This document shows positions 1 through 8,298 of a stretch of 48,344 nucleotides of DNA, one piece after another. A program made the position numbers and the translations under genes. Every line of letters starts with the position of its first letter. The first letter of the stretch is position 1. Under the pieces are notes generated by a model. That model searched no databases and was not told the origin of the DNA. It saw only the letters and a program-made list of their open reading frames with translations. The DNA comes from Thermodesulfobacteriota bacterium (GTDB lineage: Bacteria; Desulfobacterota; BSN033; UBA1163), in contig JAOAHX010000023.1 in the NCBI GenBank assembly GCA_026415035.1, positions 1 to 48,344 of the forward strand, given 5' to 3'.

Positions 1-17
1 ATGTGTATAAGAGACAG
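1..17. other. Residual Tn5/Nextera mosaic-end adapter sequence
   Basis: The first 17 bases, ATGTGTATAAGAGACAG, equal the 19-bp Tn5 mosaic end used in tagmentation libraries minus its first two bases. This is library sequence left on the contig end and not part of the genome. The Cas10-like reading frame runs straight into it. Confidence 0.95.
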
Positions 18-871
18 CCATCTATGCAATGGATCAGTTGCTGATAAGTAGCATTCAAAGCTTCTTGTGTTACCCTGGCAACCGATTGGGAAAATGCACG
101 AATGGCTTGCACATAAACGCGATTGTCCTCCGGCCTTGGATAGGTGTTGGCGATGGCCGCTATGCGCCTGCCCATCCCATTGCCGTCGGTATGGACGACT
201 GCGATGTAACTGGACTCGCCCTTGGTGCGACCAAAATCATCAAAATCTTTTGGAATCTCATACCCGTTGAGCGTTAACTTCTCTGTTAGCCGTTTATGGG
301 CTGCCTCAAAGGCTGCTTCTTTGGCTTTCACCTCGGCAGAAACGCGTTTACCATTCTGATTCTTATCCACTGCTGGCAGGTCAGTGTACTGGCAATCCGC
401 CGTTACGCCTAGGCCCAGCAGCGGGGTAGAAACAATGGGATCATTTTTCTTACGCCGGACTTGCTCAAGGGAATCCTGCACCACCTGCGACAGAGCCTGG
501 GTATCCCAGTCAAACTCGTTGTGCGCGATGACCAATCGCAAGCCGGGAGCATTTTGAAGCGTGCGGTGGGTCAGGCGGCGGGTAAACTCACGCGCCTTTT
601 CCGGCGAGCGGAACAGCACCACCGTGTTGCCGCCGCCGGCATACACTAGTTCGGAGACCAAACTGCCTCCTTCAATGGCAACTTGGTCATCAATCCGACC
701 ACCTTGATCCACATTGGTCGCGCCCAGCGCCGCCAACTCCTGGTAAACCCAATCCTGCGTGGCGCAGCGCACCAGTTCTGATGCGCCCACGTTCTGTTTA
801 AGGACGTTGCTGCCAAAGATGTAACCTTGGATTCCGATGGTATCTATGACGGTCACGGTCAGTTTTGCCAT
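18..871 (-). CDS. Cas10-like palm-domain protein, C-terminus missing at contig end
   Basis: This open frame begins at the ATG at 871 and runs off the contig, so about 284 residues are visible and there is no stop codon. The N-terminus has a GIQGYIFGSNVLKQNVGASE segment (residues 13-32), which resembles the IQ/F...GAS segment that opens the first palm domain of Cas10 proteins. A YAGGGN motif follows at 77-82 and HTDGNGMG at 227-234; the latter corresponds to the DGDxMG region of Cas10/Cmr2 palms. The second palm with the catalytic GGDD, which would make cyclic oligoadenylate, would lie beyond the break. There is no N-terminal HD nuclease domain, so this is not a standard full-length Cas10. A strong AAAGGAG ribosome site precedes the start and the Card1-like gene ends 13 bases upstream, so the two are probably co-transcribed and co-translated. 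Family assignment rests on motifs only. Confidence 0.72.
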
Positions 872-884
872 TGCACGTCTCCTT

Positions 885-2033
885 TCACGACGGTTGGGAG
901 TTGAACCAATCCCGCAAATGGTCAGGTAAATTCGGCAAGTGTTCGGCGCCAAACACACGCACCTTGCCCGCAGCGTCCCAGGATTCTTCAATTTCCTTCT
1001 GAATTGCGGTCGGGTTACTATCCGGATTGTCTTCTGCTTTTGGGGCGCAGCAGACCAGCCCTATTCGGGCCTCGTCGCCGCCCATCTGCCGGGCGCGCAC
1101 AAAAACTTCAAACAGCTTTTGCTTGGTAAGGCTACGCTTGGTTTCCGTCGTACACGAGATGGCAAATAACTGATACCCCCGCATAGCCACCACATCAAAT
1201 TCAAAGTTGCGCTCCTTGGGGGTAATACTCATCGCAGTTTCGTGAATCTGGCAGTCTTTCGCTATTTGCTGCAACGACCATAGCGTATAGTGTTCCAGCC
1301 ATTTACCATCCAACCATTTAGCCACTTCTATCACTTCCCTGTTCCATTGGGTTGCCAAGTCTTTCAAAAACCGGGCGCCTTGCCAATCTATAAAGTTAGG
1401 GAGGGAAAGGTCATCTAAACCTTTTTTGCGGATTGGGGTATCAGGCCCATTGCGGAGATTGTCGTCGCACCAACTTCGGAAGTTTTTGCAATTTATCCGT
1501 GCTAAAGTCTGAGCAATCTCTGTCCCGAATACGTCAGTTGCCGGTGGCCGCTTGAGCGTATAGCCGTGCAGCACAAGCAGAGTCTCAACTGTAGGCTGTA
1601 CCTGAAGACCAACAGGGAATAACCGGCTGGGTTGGTCTCCTTGATCCACAACCATACTCAGTGTCCGTGCATCCAAGTAACTGAATACTGCCCCTTGACA
1701 ATACTCCTCCACGGCCCGATATGCGTGAACGGCCATCGTCTTGGTGCCTCCTGTGTAATTCAGGCCGACATCTTGTTTGCCTTTTACATGCTCCGCTATT
1801 TTGTTGAAAATTTCTTCCCCCTGGGCTTCTTTGACTTCGATTTTGGTTACCCGACCTTTTTCAGCCTGCAAAGCCGCAATCAGACGGTCGGCCACCGTGG
1901 CGGTCTCGTCGGTGTGGAACAGGTAGATGTGTCCGCCCGGTTTTAACAGCAATTTCGCGGCGACATAGTTGGGCAGAGGATTTGTCCCCACCAAGAGAAA
2001 GAGGTTTTCTGATTGAGGAATATTATGGCTCAT
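885..2033 (-). CDS. Card1/Can2-like CARF-domain nuclease (CRISPR ancillary effector)
   Basis: The protein has 382 residues. The N-terminal CARF domain shows the first-strand motif VGTNPLPN (residues 15-22) and the NYTGGTKT loop (92-99) that bind cyclic oligoadenylate in this family. The C-terminal half has a PD-(D/E)xK nuclease pattern of the DUF1887 type: WLEHYTLW near 245, FEFDVV with D280, then an E-x-K at 297-299 followed by KQKLFEVFVRA. Card1 and Can2 proteins of this build cut single-stranded DNA and/or RNA when type III complexes make cyclic oligoadenylate. It lies between cas6 and the Cas10-like gene, which fits a signal producer and its effector being encoded together. Its codon and base use look less GC-rich than the rest of the window, which suggests separate acquisition. 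The exact ring size of its activator cannot be read from the sequence. Confidence 0.85.
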   Translation of the reverse strand: MSHNIPQSENLFLLVGTNPLPNYVAAKLLLKPGGHIYLFHTDETATVADRLIAALQAEKGRVTKIEVKEAQGEEIFNKIAEHVKGKQDVGLNYTGGTKTMAVHAYRAVEEYCQGAVFSYLDARTLSMVVDQGDQPSRLFPVGLQVQPTVETLLVLHGYTLKRPPATDVFGTEIAQTLARINCKNFRSWCDDNLRNGPDTPIRKKGLDDLSLPNFIDWQGARFLKDLATQWNREVIEVAKWLDGKWLEHYTLWSLQQIAKDCQIHETAMSITPKERNFEFDVVAMRGYQLFAISCTTETKRSLTKQKLFEVFVRARQMGGDEARIGLVCCAPKAEDNPDSNPTAIQKEIEESWDAAGKVRVFGAEHLPNLPDHLRDWFNSQPS

Positions 2034-2128
2034 ATCTTGTTGTTCTCCCGAGGGGCTGGGGTCCTGAAAGACAAAATATCGACATTAATCCTCTTCCAAT
2101 AATGACTTACGGACCAAGCCGTAGTTCG

Positions 2129-3133
2129 TCAAAAAGATCGGGGGGTTTGGAGAAAACGTGAAGTTATTTGCTCCCCAATTTCATACCACCCATTGCCGAA
2201 GACGGCGTCTTCGCCGACGTGGAGGTATTCTCCGGCCAGAAGCAGAGGAAGGAATTCCTCTAGGTCCCCTTCAAAGGTCATCTCTCCTATGAATCCGCTT
2301 TGGTCGTGATAGGTTTCCTGGGTTCGGCTTCTTCGCCGCATCCCGACCCATTCGAGGTTGGAATGAACTTTCATAACCTTTGTGGCCCGCTCGGCAAGCC
2401 CAGAAAAATCAACCTCCAGGGGTCCTCCGCAATAGGAGACGGAGAGGGCATTGATCCGATCCCGAAGCCGTCGGACAAGATGGTGGAATTCGGGGTCTCT
2501 GACGAGCCTGCTCTCCCCTTTCCGTCCGGTGGGGTTGTATCGGACCCGGGTCGGGGTCAGGAATCGGAGGGTCAACCGGTCGCCCCGGAACTTTTCGCTC
2601 CTTTTGAGCAAATCTTCCCCTCTGATCTGGGCCTCGAAATTGGAAACCACGTTGGTCTCGGGATCATAGATCGAATCGTATCGGCCCCCTCGTAAAACTT
2701 CGATTCCATCGAGACTGAACCTCCCCCTGTTCAAACCGATCCCGAACCTGCCGAGCTCTTTGAATGGAACGATCACATAAGGGAGGCCACGGATCCGATC
2801 CCCCACCAGGACCATCTCGAACCTGAGGGGGGTGGCGGAGGTGTATTCCGTGGCCCCATCCAAAGGGGGTTTGATAACGAACCCCCGGGGGAGATTCTTG
2901 AGCCTCTTAATCTTCCCTGCGTCAATGGGGTTGAAGATCAGGGTGTAGGCACACCTCTCTTGCATGCTGCAGGCGTCGCAGGTTTCTTGATCTCGATTCA
3001 AACAGGCCAGCCTTCTCAGGGAAGACCCAAAGGCGCCCCTCAGGACACTCCCCTTCCATTGACCAAAAAATCGTATGGCGAAGTTGGGTCTGAACGTGAA
3101 TCGATAGAGGGAGAAATAGAGTCTCTCGATCAT
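2129..3133 (-). CDS. cas6: CRISPR pre-crRNA endoribonuclease Cas6 (RAMP family)
   Basis: This 334-residue protein has the double-RAMP layout of the Cas6 family (PF10040 type). A Cys cluster, CDACSMQERC, lies near residues 52-61. The C-terminus carries the glycine-rich loop GEYLHVGEDAVFGNGWYEI typical of RAMP proteins, where an aromatic or small residue follows the G-x-G. Cas6 cuts the CRISPR transcript inside each repeat to leave an 8-nt 5' tag. The start at 3133 is preceded by a GAGG ribosome site, and a good promoter ends about 35 bases upstream. A 95-bp gap separates it from the Card1-like gene downstream. It may process the array at the other end of the window, but nothing in the sequence proves that link. 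Confidence 0.88.
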   Translation of the reverse strand: MIERLYFSLYRFTFRPNFAIRFFGQWKGSVLRGAFGSSLRRLACLNRDQETCDACSMQERCAYTLIFNPIDAGKIKRLKNLPRGFVIKPPLDGATEYTSATPLRFEMVLVGDRIRGLPYVIVPFKELGRFGIGLNRGRFSLDGIEVLRGGRYDSIYDPETNVVSNFEAQIRGEDLLKRSEKFRGDRLTLRFLTPTRVRYNPTGRKGESRLVRDPEFHHLVRRLRDRINALSVSYCGGPLEVDFSGLAERATKVMKVHSNLEWVGMRRRSRTQETYHDQSGFIGEMTFEGDLEEFLPLLLAGEYLHVGEDAVFGNGWYEIGEQITSRFLQTPRSF

Positions 3134-3174
3134 TCCGAGGTCCTCGCGGGCGAGGCCGAGCCTCGGTTTTCTCG

Positions 3175-3203
3175 ACTATACCAAAAACCGGATCAGGGTT
3201 CAA
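3175..3203 (-). promoter_or_regulatory. Sigma70-type promoter for cas6
   Basis: On the minus strand TTGAAC (3203-3198) is followed after exactly 17 bases by TATAGT (3180-3175). Transcription would start near 3168, giving a leader of about 35 bases to the cas6 ATG. Confidence 0.6.
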
Positions 3204-3412
3204 TCATTAAAACACTATCCCCCATTGCGTTTGGTATGAAGGGCCCACCCCGAAGGGTCCAAGCGGTCATTTCATTTAAACACAGGACCTCCCCCAGGGA
3301 GTGTCCTATGTTTTTAATTTTCGAAAAAAGGAAGAGGGGTTCGAAGGTCCGATTCTCTGCGATTTTTTGGGGGTGATTCGATCGAAAGAGAGGACGAGGG
3401 GGGCGCTAAAAT

Positions 3413-3440
3413 CGAGGAGGGAGCCAAAGGCCCCCTCCTC
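3413..3440 (-). terminator. Probable terminator of the bam-etf operon
   Basis: Immediately after the etfA stop the minus strand folds into a GC-rich hairpin with arms GAGGAGGG and CCCTCCTC and a short AAA-containing loop. It is followed by the weak T-rich run GATTTTA. The position directly behind the last gene supports a terminator, although the T run is short. Confidence 0.6.
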
Positions 3441-3470
3441 GGTCCCTAAAAGGTTCGCTGCTGCGAGGGT

Positions 3471-4471
3471 TTATTTCCCCTTTAATTCCTTCAGTTTGGC
3501 GGTGAGGGCGGGGAGGACTTCTTTAAAGTCTGCGACAATGCCGTAGTGGGCCACGTTGAAGATGTTGGCCTCTTTGTCCTTGTTGATCGCCACGATGTAC
3601 TTGGATCCCAGGTGGCCGGAGATATGGGACAGGCCCCGGAGAGGGCCACGGCAATATAGAGCTTGGGGCTCACCACCTTTCCGCTCTGGCCGATCTGGGC
3701 CGATACCGGCGCCCAGCCCTCGTCGCAGGCAGGTCGGGTGGCTCCCACCGCACCGCCCAACACCCGGGCAAGCTCCTGGATCATCTCCCAATTCTTGGCG
3801 CTTCCGATGCCCCGGCCTCCGGCCACGACGACCTCGGCATCTTCGAGCTTCACGCCCTCGACCTCCTCCTTGATCCGCTCGACGACCTTCACCTTGAGCG
3901 TCGAGGGATCGACTTTCCCTTCGACCGGGATCACCTTCCCCTGCCTCGAATCGTTCCGCTCGGCAGGGGGCAAAGTTTTGGGCCGGACCGTGGCCATCTG
4001 AGGACGGGCCGCTTTGGCCACCATCGTCGCATGGGCATTTCCTCCGAAGACCGGCCGGGTCGTGACGAGCAGTTTTGTGGAGGGATCGATGGAAAGGCTC
4101 ATGCAGTCCATCGCAAGGCCTCCTCCCAACCTTCCGTTGAGCCTCGGGGCGAGGTCAGAACCGATATCCGTGTAACCCATGAGCACGATCGAGGGAAGAA
4201 GGGCTTTGCAAAGGTTGGTCATCACCTGGGTATAGGCCTCGGGATGATACTGATCCAAAAAAGGGTCCTCCGCGATGTGGACCTGGTCGGCCCCGTAGGC
4301 GATCGCCTCCTGGGCCAGGCTCGAGGCCTTGCTTCCCATGAGAAGGGCGTTCAATGGCTCGCCGAGGTCATCGGCCAGTTTCCTTCCCGCTCCGAGGAGT
4401 TCAACGGTGACCGGTGCGAGCTTACCCTCCACCATCTCTCCGAGGATTAAAAGACCTTTATGCGCTTCCAT
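3471..4471 (-). CDS. etfA: Electron transfer flavoprotein alpha subunit, frameshifted
   Basis: EtfA with EtfB forms the FAD-containing electron carrier that collects electrons from acyl-CoA dehydrogenases. The frame from 4471 gives a normal N-terminus and the FAD-binding region (GGRGIGSAKNWEM, then GATRPACDEGW and QIGQSGKVVSPKLYIA). Near 3632 the reading frame changes. The proper C-terminus (SHISGHLGSKYIVAINKD, then HYGIVADFKEVLPALTAKL) continues in the next frame to the stop at 3471. A single missing base, probably a C after GGGGCC, restores about 333 residues of normal EtfA. The sharply conserved sequence on both sides suggests a sequencing or assembly error, or a very recent mutation. It follows etfB by about 33 bases and ends the operon. 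Confidence 0.9.
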
Positions 4472-4504
4472 AGGACCTCCTCCGTCTCCTGATAGGCTCT
4501 TTCA

Positions 4505-5299
4505 TCAAATCAATTTGGCGATCTTTTCTGCCAGGGCGACCCCGGCCTCGGCCGGAGTGTTTGCGGCGATGATCTCGCACTGGGTCTTTCGGGTCGGCAC
4601 GGAGAGGCCGATCACCTCCATATGGGCCTTCCCTTTATCCAGTTGGGAAGGATCCACCCCGATGTCCTGGGCCTTCCAGGTCGGGATCTGCTTTTTCCGG
4701 GCCATCATCAACCCCATCCCGCCCGGAAGTCGGGGGAGGCCGACCTCGCTGCTGACCGTCACCAGGCAGGGCATTGGCGCCTCAAGCACCTCGTAGCCGT
4801 CGCTCACCATTCGCTTCACCCGGACCGTCTTCTCCACCGCCTCGACCGATGCGGCGATCGTGATGAGGGGCAGCCCGAGCAGCTCGGCTAAGATCGGCCC
4901 CACCTGACCATCGCCCCAGTCGGCGGCCTGCCGTCCACAGAGGACGAGGTCGTAGGCCCCGATCTTCTGAATGGCCTTGGAAAGGACGTGGGCCGTTCCG
5001 AAGCTGTCGAGGTTTTCGAAAGCCGGGTCACTCAGCACATAGCCCTCATCGGCCCCCATGGAGATGGCATGTCTGATCACGTCGGCGGCTTTGGCCGAAC
5101 CCAGGCTCAATACGGTGATCTTTCCCTTATGTTTGTCCTTGAGTCTGCAGGCCACCTCCACCGCCCTCTCGTCATAGACGCTGATCACGGGCGGAACGCC
5201 TGGTGGAGGGATGACCTGTTTGGTCGCCGGATCGATCTTGAATTTGGCCGGCGGGATCTCGGGGTCGAGAACCTGTTTGACGCAGACGACGATGTTCAT
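4505..5299 (-). CDS. etfB: Electron transfer flavoprotein beta subunit
   Basis: This 264-residue protein is full length for EtfB. It opens with MNIVVCVKQVLDPE and carries DERAVEVACRLKD, the nucleotide-binding region GRQAADWGDGQVGP near residues 122-135, and the signature VSSEVGLPRLPG followed by a lysine-rich QIPTW segment. It pairs with the adjacent EtfA in the cytoplasm. The upstream neighbour is a membrane cytochrome b/HdrD-like protein. That combination is known as the ETF:(methyl)menaquinone oxidoreductase route in Syntrophomonas and Geobacter relatives, so EtfAB here probably passes electrons from beta-oxidation steps to the quinone pool. Whether this EtfAB is bifurcating cannot be decided from what is visible. 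Confidence 0.95.
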   Translation of the reverse strand: MNIVVCVKQVLDPEIPPAKFKIDPATKQVIPPPGVPPVISVYDERAVEVACRLKDKHKGKITVLSLGSAKAADVIRHAISMGADEGYVLSDPAFENLDSFGTAHVLSKAIQKIGAYDLVLCGRQAADWGDGQVGPILAELLGLPLITIAASVEAVEKTVRVKRMVSDGYEVLEAPMPCLVTVSSEVGLPRLPGGMGLMMARKKQIPTWKAQDIGVDPSQLDKGKAHMEVIGLSVPTRKTQCEIIAANTPAEAGVALAEKIAKLI

Positions 5300-5371
5300 A
5301 AGCTTCCCTCCTCGATGTGTTCCTAAATTGCTGTTCCTTCTCGCTTTGGAAAGGGCTCGGGCGGATGAGGC

Positions 5372-7435
5372 TTAGGACCTCATGGCCTCTTCGACCACCT
5401 CGACCAGATCCATGGCCTTCAACGCATTCTGGATGCCCTTATGATTGATCGCATCCTCGAACATCTGCAGACAGTAGGGGCAAGCGGCGACCACGGCCTC
5501 GGCGCCTGTCTTGACGATGTCTTCCAGCCGGGTCTGGTTGATCTTCGTCGTGCCGGGCTGCTCTTCGATCCACATCAATCCCCCTCCGCCGCCGCAGCAG
5601 AAGCCCGTCTGCCGGGAGCGCGCCATCTCCCTCAGGTGCCCTCCGGTGATGGAGCGGAGGATCTGCCGCGGTTCGGTGTAGAGGCCATTGTATCGGCCAA
5701 GGTAGCATGGGTCATGGTAGGTGAGGGTCGTCGGGAGTCCCTTCGGGCTCAGCCTCAACCTCCCCTGTCGGATCAGGTCGGCCAGCAGCTCGGTGTAGTG
5801 AAGGACCTTGAAGGCTCCCCCGAATTTCGGGTATTCGTGCTTCATCGTGTGGTAGCAGTGGGGACAGGTCGTTATGATCTCCTCAACGGCGTGGCTTTTA
5901 AAGACCTCGATGTTCTGTTCGGCCATCATCTGGAATTGAAATTCATACCCTGCCCTTCGGGCCGGGTCTCCGCAACAGGTCTCGCCATCTCCCAGGACCG
6001 CGAAGTCCACCCCGGCCGCCCGAAGGACCCGGGTCATGGCGAGGGTCGCCTTGACGTTTCGTTCGACCAGGGCGCCGGTGCAACCCACCCAGAAGAGGGT
6101 CTTGGCCTCTTCCCCATCGCCCAAAACCCTCACCTCGGCCTCGGACGTCCAGTCTCCCCTCAATCGCATCGACTGGAGGCCGGCCCAGGGATGGCCCCTC
6201 TGCTGCATATTTCTCAGCATGAGCTGGGCGCTTTCGGGCATCCGGCTCTGCTCCATCACTAAGTTCCGTCTCATGTCGATGATCTTCCGGATGTGTTCGA
6301 TGCTGACCGGGCAGACCTCCTGACAGGCCCCGCAGGTGGTGCAGGCCCAGATCTCCTCCTCTTTGACCACCTCGCCGATCATCGCCTTGGCAGAGGTCTC
6401 GGCGGAAGGTTCGGCCGTAGAGCCAGCCTTTTGGCTTAGAAGGGCCGGCCCCGATTCGAGGAGATGCTCCTTCAGGTGATGGATGACCTCCCTTGGAGAG
6501 AGCGTCTTTCCGGTGAGCTGGGCTGGACAGTTCACATGGCACCGGCCACATTCTGCACAGGCGTAGAGATCGAGGAGGTCTTTCCAGGTGAAGTCCTGGA
6601 TCTTCGAGGCCCCGAGGGTCGCCGTCCCTTCGGCCGCCTCGAGGGCCTCGAGGGGAATCGGACGAAGGTCGACCTTCGTATCGAGGGGCTTGAAGAAGGC
6701 ATTGGCGATGGAGGCCAGGATGTGAAGGTGCTTCGAGCGAGGGATGTAGACCATGAAGCTGAGGATGACGAGGTAGTGGAGCCACCACATGAGGCGGTAG
6801 CCCGATTCGAGGGAGGCCTTTGAAAGTCCGGTGCCGGAAAGGTAGTGTGCCAGGGCCGATCCAAGGGGTGGCCAGGAGGCCTGAACCCCCCGGCTGGCGT
6901 GGTCGAAGCCCACGCTCAATACATGAAGGGCCATCAGAGAGAAGACCATCATCAGGATCACCCCTGCTTCGGCCGTGGGCTCGAGCCTCGGCGGTCGAAT
7001 GACGTAACGCCGGATCGCGGCCACGATCAGGGTGAGGGTGACGAGGAGGGCCGCCAGATCGAGGATCGAAAAATAGAAGGTCTCGAAGGGGGTCCGTTCG
7101 ATGTATTCAGAGAGGCCGAAGCCTCCTGCCAGTCCGACGAAGATGATATAACTGAGGAAGAAGAGGCTGAAGGACCAGAAGAGGAGGGCATGGGCCAATC
7201 CCGCCCGGTCCTCCCGTGACAGGGTCTTCAGGGTGCACCACTGGGGGACGACCTCCAGGACCATCTCCTTGAACCTTCGACCTTTCCGGTCGAAGCGGTT
7301 CTCTGGCCCGCCGAGCCGCATGAGGCGATAGAGGAGATAGGCCCTCTGGAGGAAGAGGCCGAAGGCAATGGCGAACAGAGCCCAGAAGATCACATAGCCG
7401 GGAAGCCCCCAGTAGGTCGCGCTGACCGGTGACAC
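5372..7435 (-). CDS. Membrane cytochrome b/HdrD-like Fe-S protein (ETF:quinone oxidoreductase, EMO/DUF224 type)
   Basis: This protein of 687 residues has three parts. The N-terminal ~240 residues are a NarI-like cytochrome b with about five or six membrane segments and histidines (for example H82, H171, H220) suited to bind haem. Two [4Fe-4S] ferredoxin motifs follow: CAECGRCHVNC at 293-303 and CTTCGACQEVC at 365-375. The C-terminal half is an HdrD-like region with two CCG domains, marked by GCTG near 451, CCGD near 487, CPHC near 524, HDPC near 574, CCGGGGG near 613 and CPYC near 654. Proteins of this build next to etfBA transfer electrons from reduced ETF to menaquinone in syntrophic fatty-acid oxidisers. 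Its place between bamF and etfB suggests it links aromatic acyl-CoA oxidation to the membrane. The direction of electron flow is inferred. Confidence 0.85.
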   Translation of the reverse strand: MSPVSATYWGLPGYVIFWALFAIAFGLFLQRAYLLYRLMRLGGPENRFDRKGRRFKEMVLEVVPQWCTLKTLSREDRAGLAHALLFWSFSLFFLSYIIFVGLAGGFGLSEYIERTPFETFYFSILDLAALLVTLTLIVAAIRRYVIRPPRLEPTAEAGVILMMVFSLMALHVLSVGFDHASRGVQASWPPLGSALAHYLSGTGLSKASLESGYRLMWWLHYLVILSFMVYIPRSKHLHILASIANAFFKPLDTKVDLRPIPLEALEAAEGTATLGASKIQDFTWKDLLDLYACAECGRCHVNCPAQLTGKTLSPREVIHHLKEHLLESGPALLSQKAGSTAEPSAETSAKAMIGEVVKEEEIWACTTCGACQEVCPVSIEHIRKIIDMRRNLVMEQSRMPESAQLMLRNMQQRGHPWAGLQSMRLRGDWTSEAEVRVLGDGEEAKTLFWVGCTGALVERNVKATLAMTRVLRAAGVDFAVLGDGETCCGDPARRAGYEFQFQMMAEQNIEVFKSHAVEEIITTCPHCYHTMKHEYPKFGGAFKVLHYTELLADLIRQGRLRLSPKGLPTTLTYHDPCYLGRYNGLYTEPRQILRSITGGHLREMARSRQTGFCCGGGGGLMWIEEQPGTTKINQTRLEDIVKTGAEAVVAACPYCLQMFEDAINHKGIQNALKAMDLVEVVEEAMRS

Positions 7436-7453
7436 GGGATTCTCCTTTTCAGG

Positions 7454-8290
7454 TTAATTTTCCTTGCCTTTTCTGACGATCTTTCGTTTCTCTTCGGGAA
7501 TGGGTGGCGGGACGGGGCCTCCGACGATCTTCGTCACCGCGCTGAATTTGGGCGGGCAGGCCTCGAGACAGGTCCCGCATTTGATACATTTCTCCTGATC
7601 GATGATGTGGATCAGGTTCTTGCCGCTGAGAATGGCATCGACCGGACAGCGTCGGGCGCAGCTCATGCAGGCCTGACACTTCTCCGGATCGATATAGTAG
7701 GAAGGAAGCTCCCGGAAGAGCGCCTCGATCTCCTCCCGGGTGAAGAGCTGGTCCCAGGATTCGCGCTCCTTCTGGCGGGTGAGGAGTTTCTCCCTCTTGG
7801 CGATCTTCAGGTACGGGATCAACGCCATGATCCGTTGCACCCTGGCCGCGGCCTCGCCCTCGTCCAACCCCTCGGCCTTGCCAAAGGGGCCGAGGGAACG
7901 GATCTTTTTGATGAAGTCGTTGACCGTCTCGGCGAAACGGCCTCCCTCGGCCGAAGACATGAATTCGATCCGGATCCGCTCCGGGTTCAACCCCACATAC
8001 TCCATGATCCGCTTGCAGAGGAGGACCAGGTTCAGGGCATGGTAGTTGCCCTGGGTGATGTATTTGCATTCGTCGAGCCGGCAACCGGCGATATAGACCC
8101 CGTCGAGACGGTTCTGGAAGGCGCGGAAGACGAAAGAGAAGTCCACCCTTCCGGCGCACATCATCCGGACGATTCTCACCTCGTTCGAATATTGCAGTCT
8201 GGAAACTCCAGCCAGGTCAGCCGCCCCGTACCCTCACCAGTTGCAGACAAAGCCGATGATCCGGGGTTTGAACTTCGTGGCAGCGCTCAT
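7454..8290 (-). CDS. bamF: BamF: MvhD-like electron-transfer selenoprotein with two [4Fe-4S] clusters (in-frame UGA = Sec19)
   Basis: BamF belongs to the MvhD/FrhD family that passes electrons to HdrA-type subunits. The true start is the ATG at 8290, eight bases after bamE with a GGTGGAGAG ribosome site. Codon 19 is TGA (8236-8234) inside the motif CNW-U-GYGAADLAGVSRLQY. The family normally has CNWC here, so the UGA replaces a [2Fe-2S]-ligand cysteine by selenocysteine. With it read through, the protein has 278 residues. Further ligands are in RMMCAGRVD and GCRLDECKYI. The C-terminus adds two ferredoxin motifs, CQACMSCARRC and CIKCGTCLEAC. A caller that ends genes at UGA would start at the ATG at 8179 and lose the redox-active N-terminus. 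Related BamF proteins of obligate anaerobes are known selenoproteins. Confidence 0.9.
8199..8211 (-). promoter_or_regulatory. Candidate bacterial SECIS hairpin of bamF
   Basis: Twenty-three bases after the UGA the mRNA can fold into CUGGA-GUU-UCCAG, a five-pair stem with a GUU loop. The distance and the G-U in the apical loop fit the bacterial SECIS pattern recognised by SelB. Confidence 0.65.
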
Positions 8291-8298
8291 CTCTCCAC

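Larger units (their letters stand above)
3134..3470. other. Non-coding gap between cas6 and etfA
   Basis: This stretch of about 340 bases separates the CRISPR-related genes from the metabolic operon. It holds the cas6 promoter, a small ACCC-TTCG-GGGT tetraloop hairpin near 3248-3262 and the etfA terminator. No convincing gene was found. Short frames here overlap the 5' part of cas6 in other frames. Confidence 0.6.

Noticed and set aside
1-3133. Calling this a complete type III CRISPR-Cas system
   Set aside because: Only cas6, one effector and part of a Cas10-like gene are visible. No csm/cmr backbone, cas1 or cas2 lies in the window.
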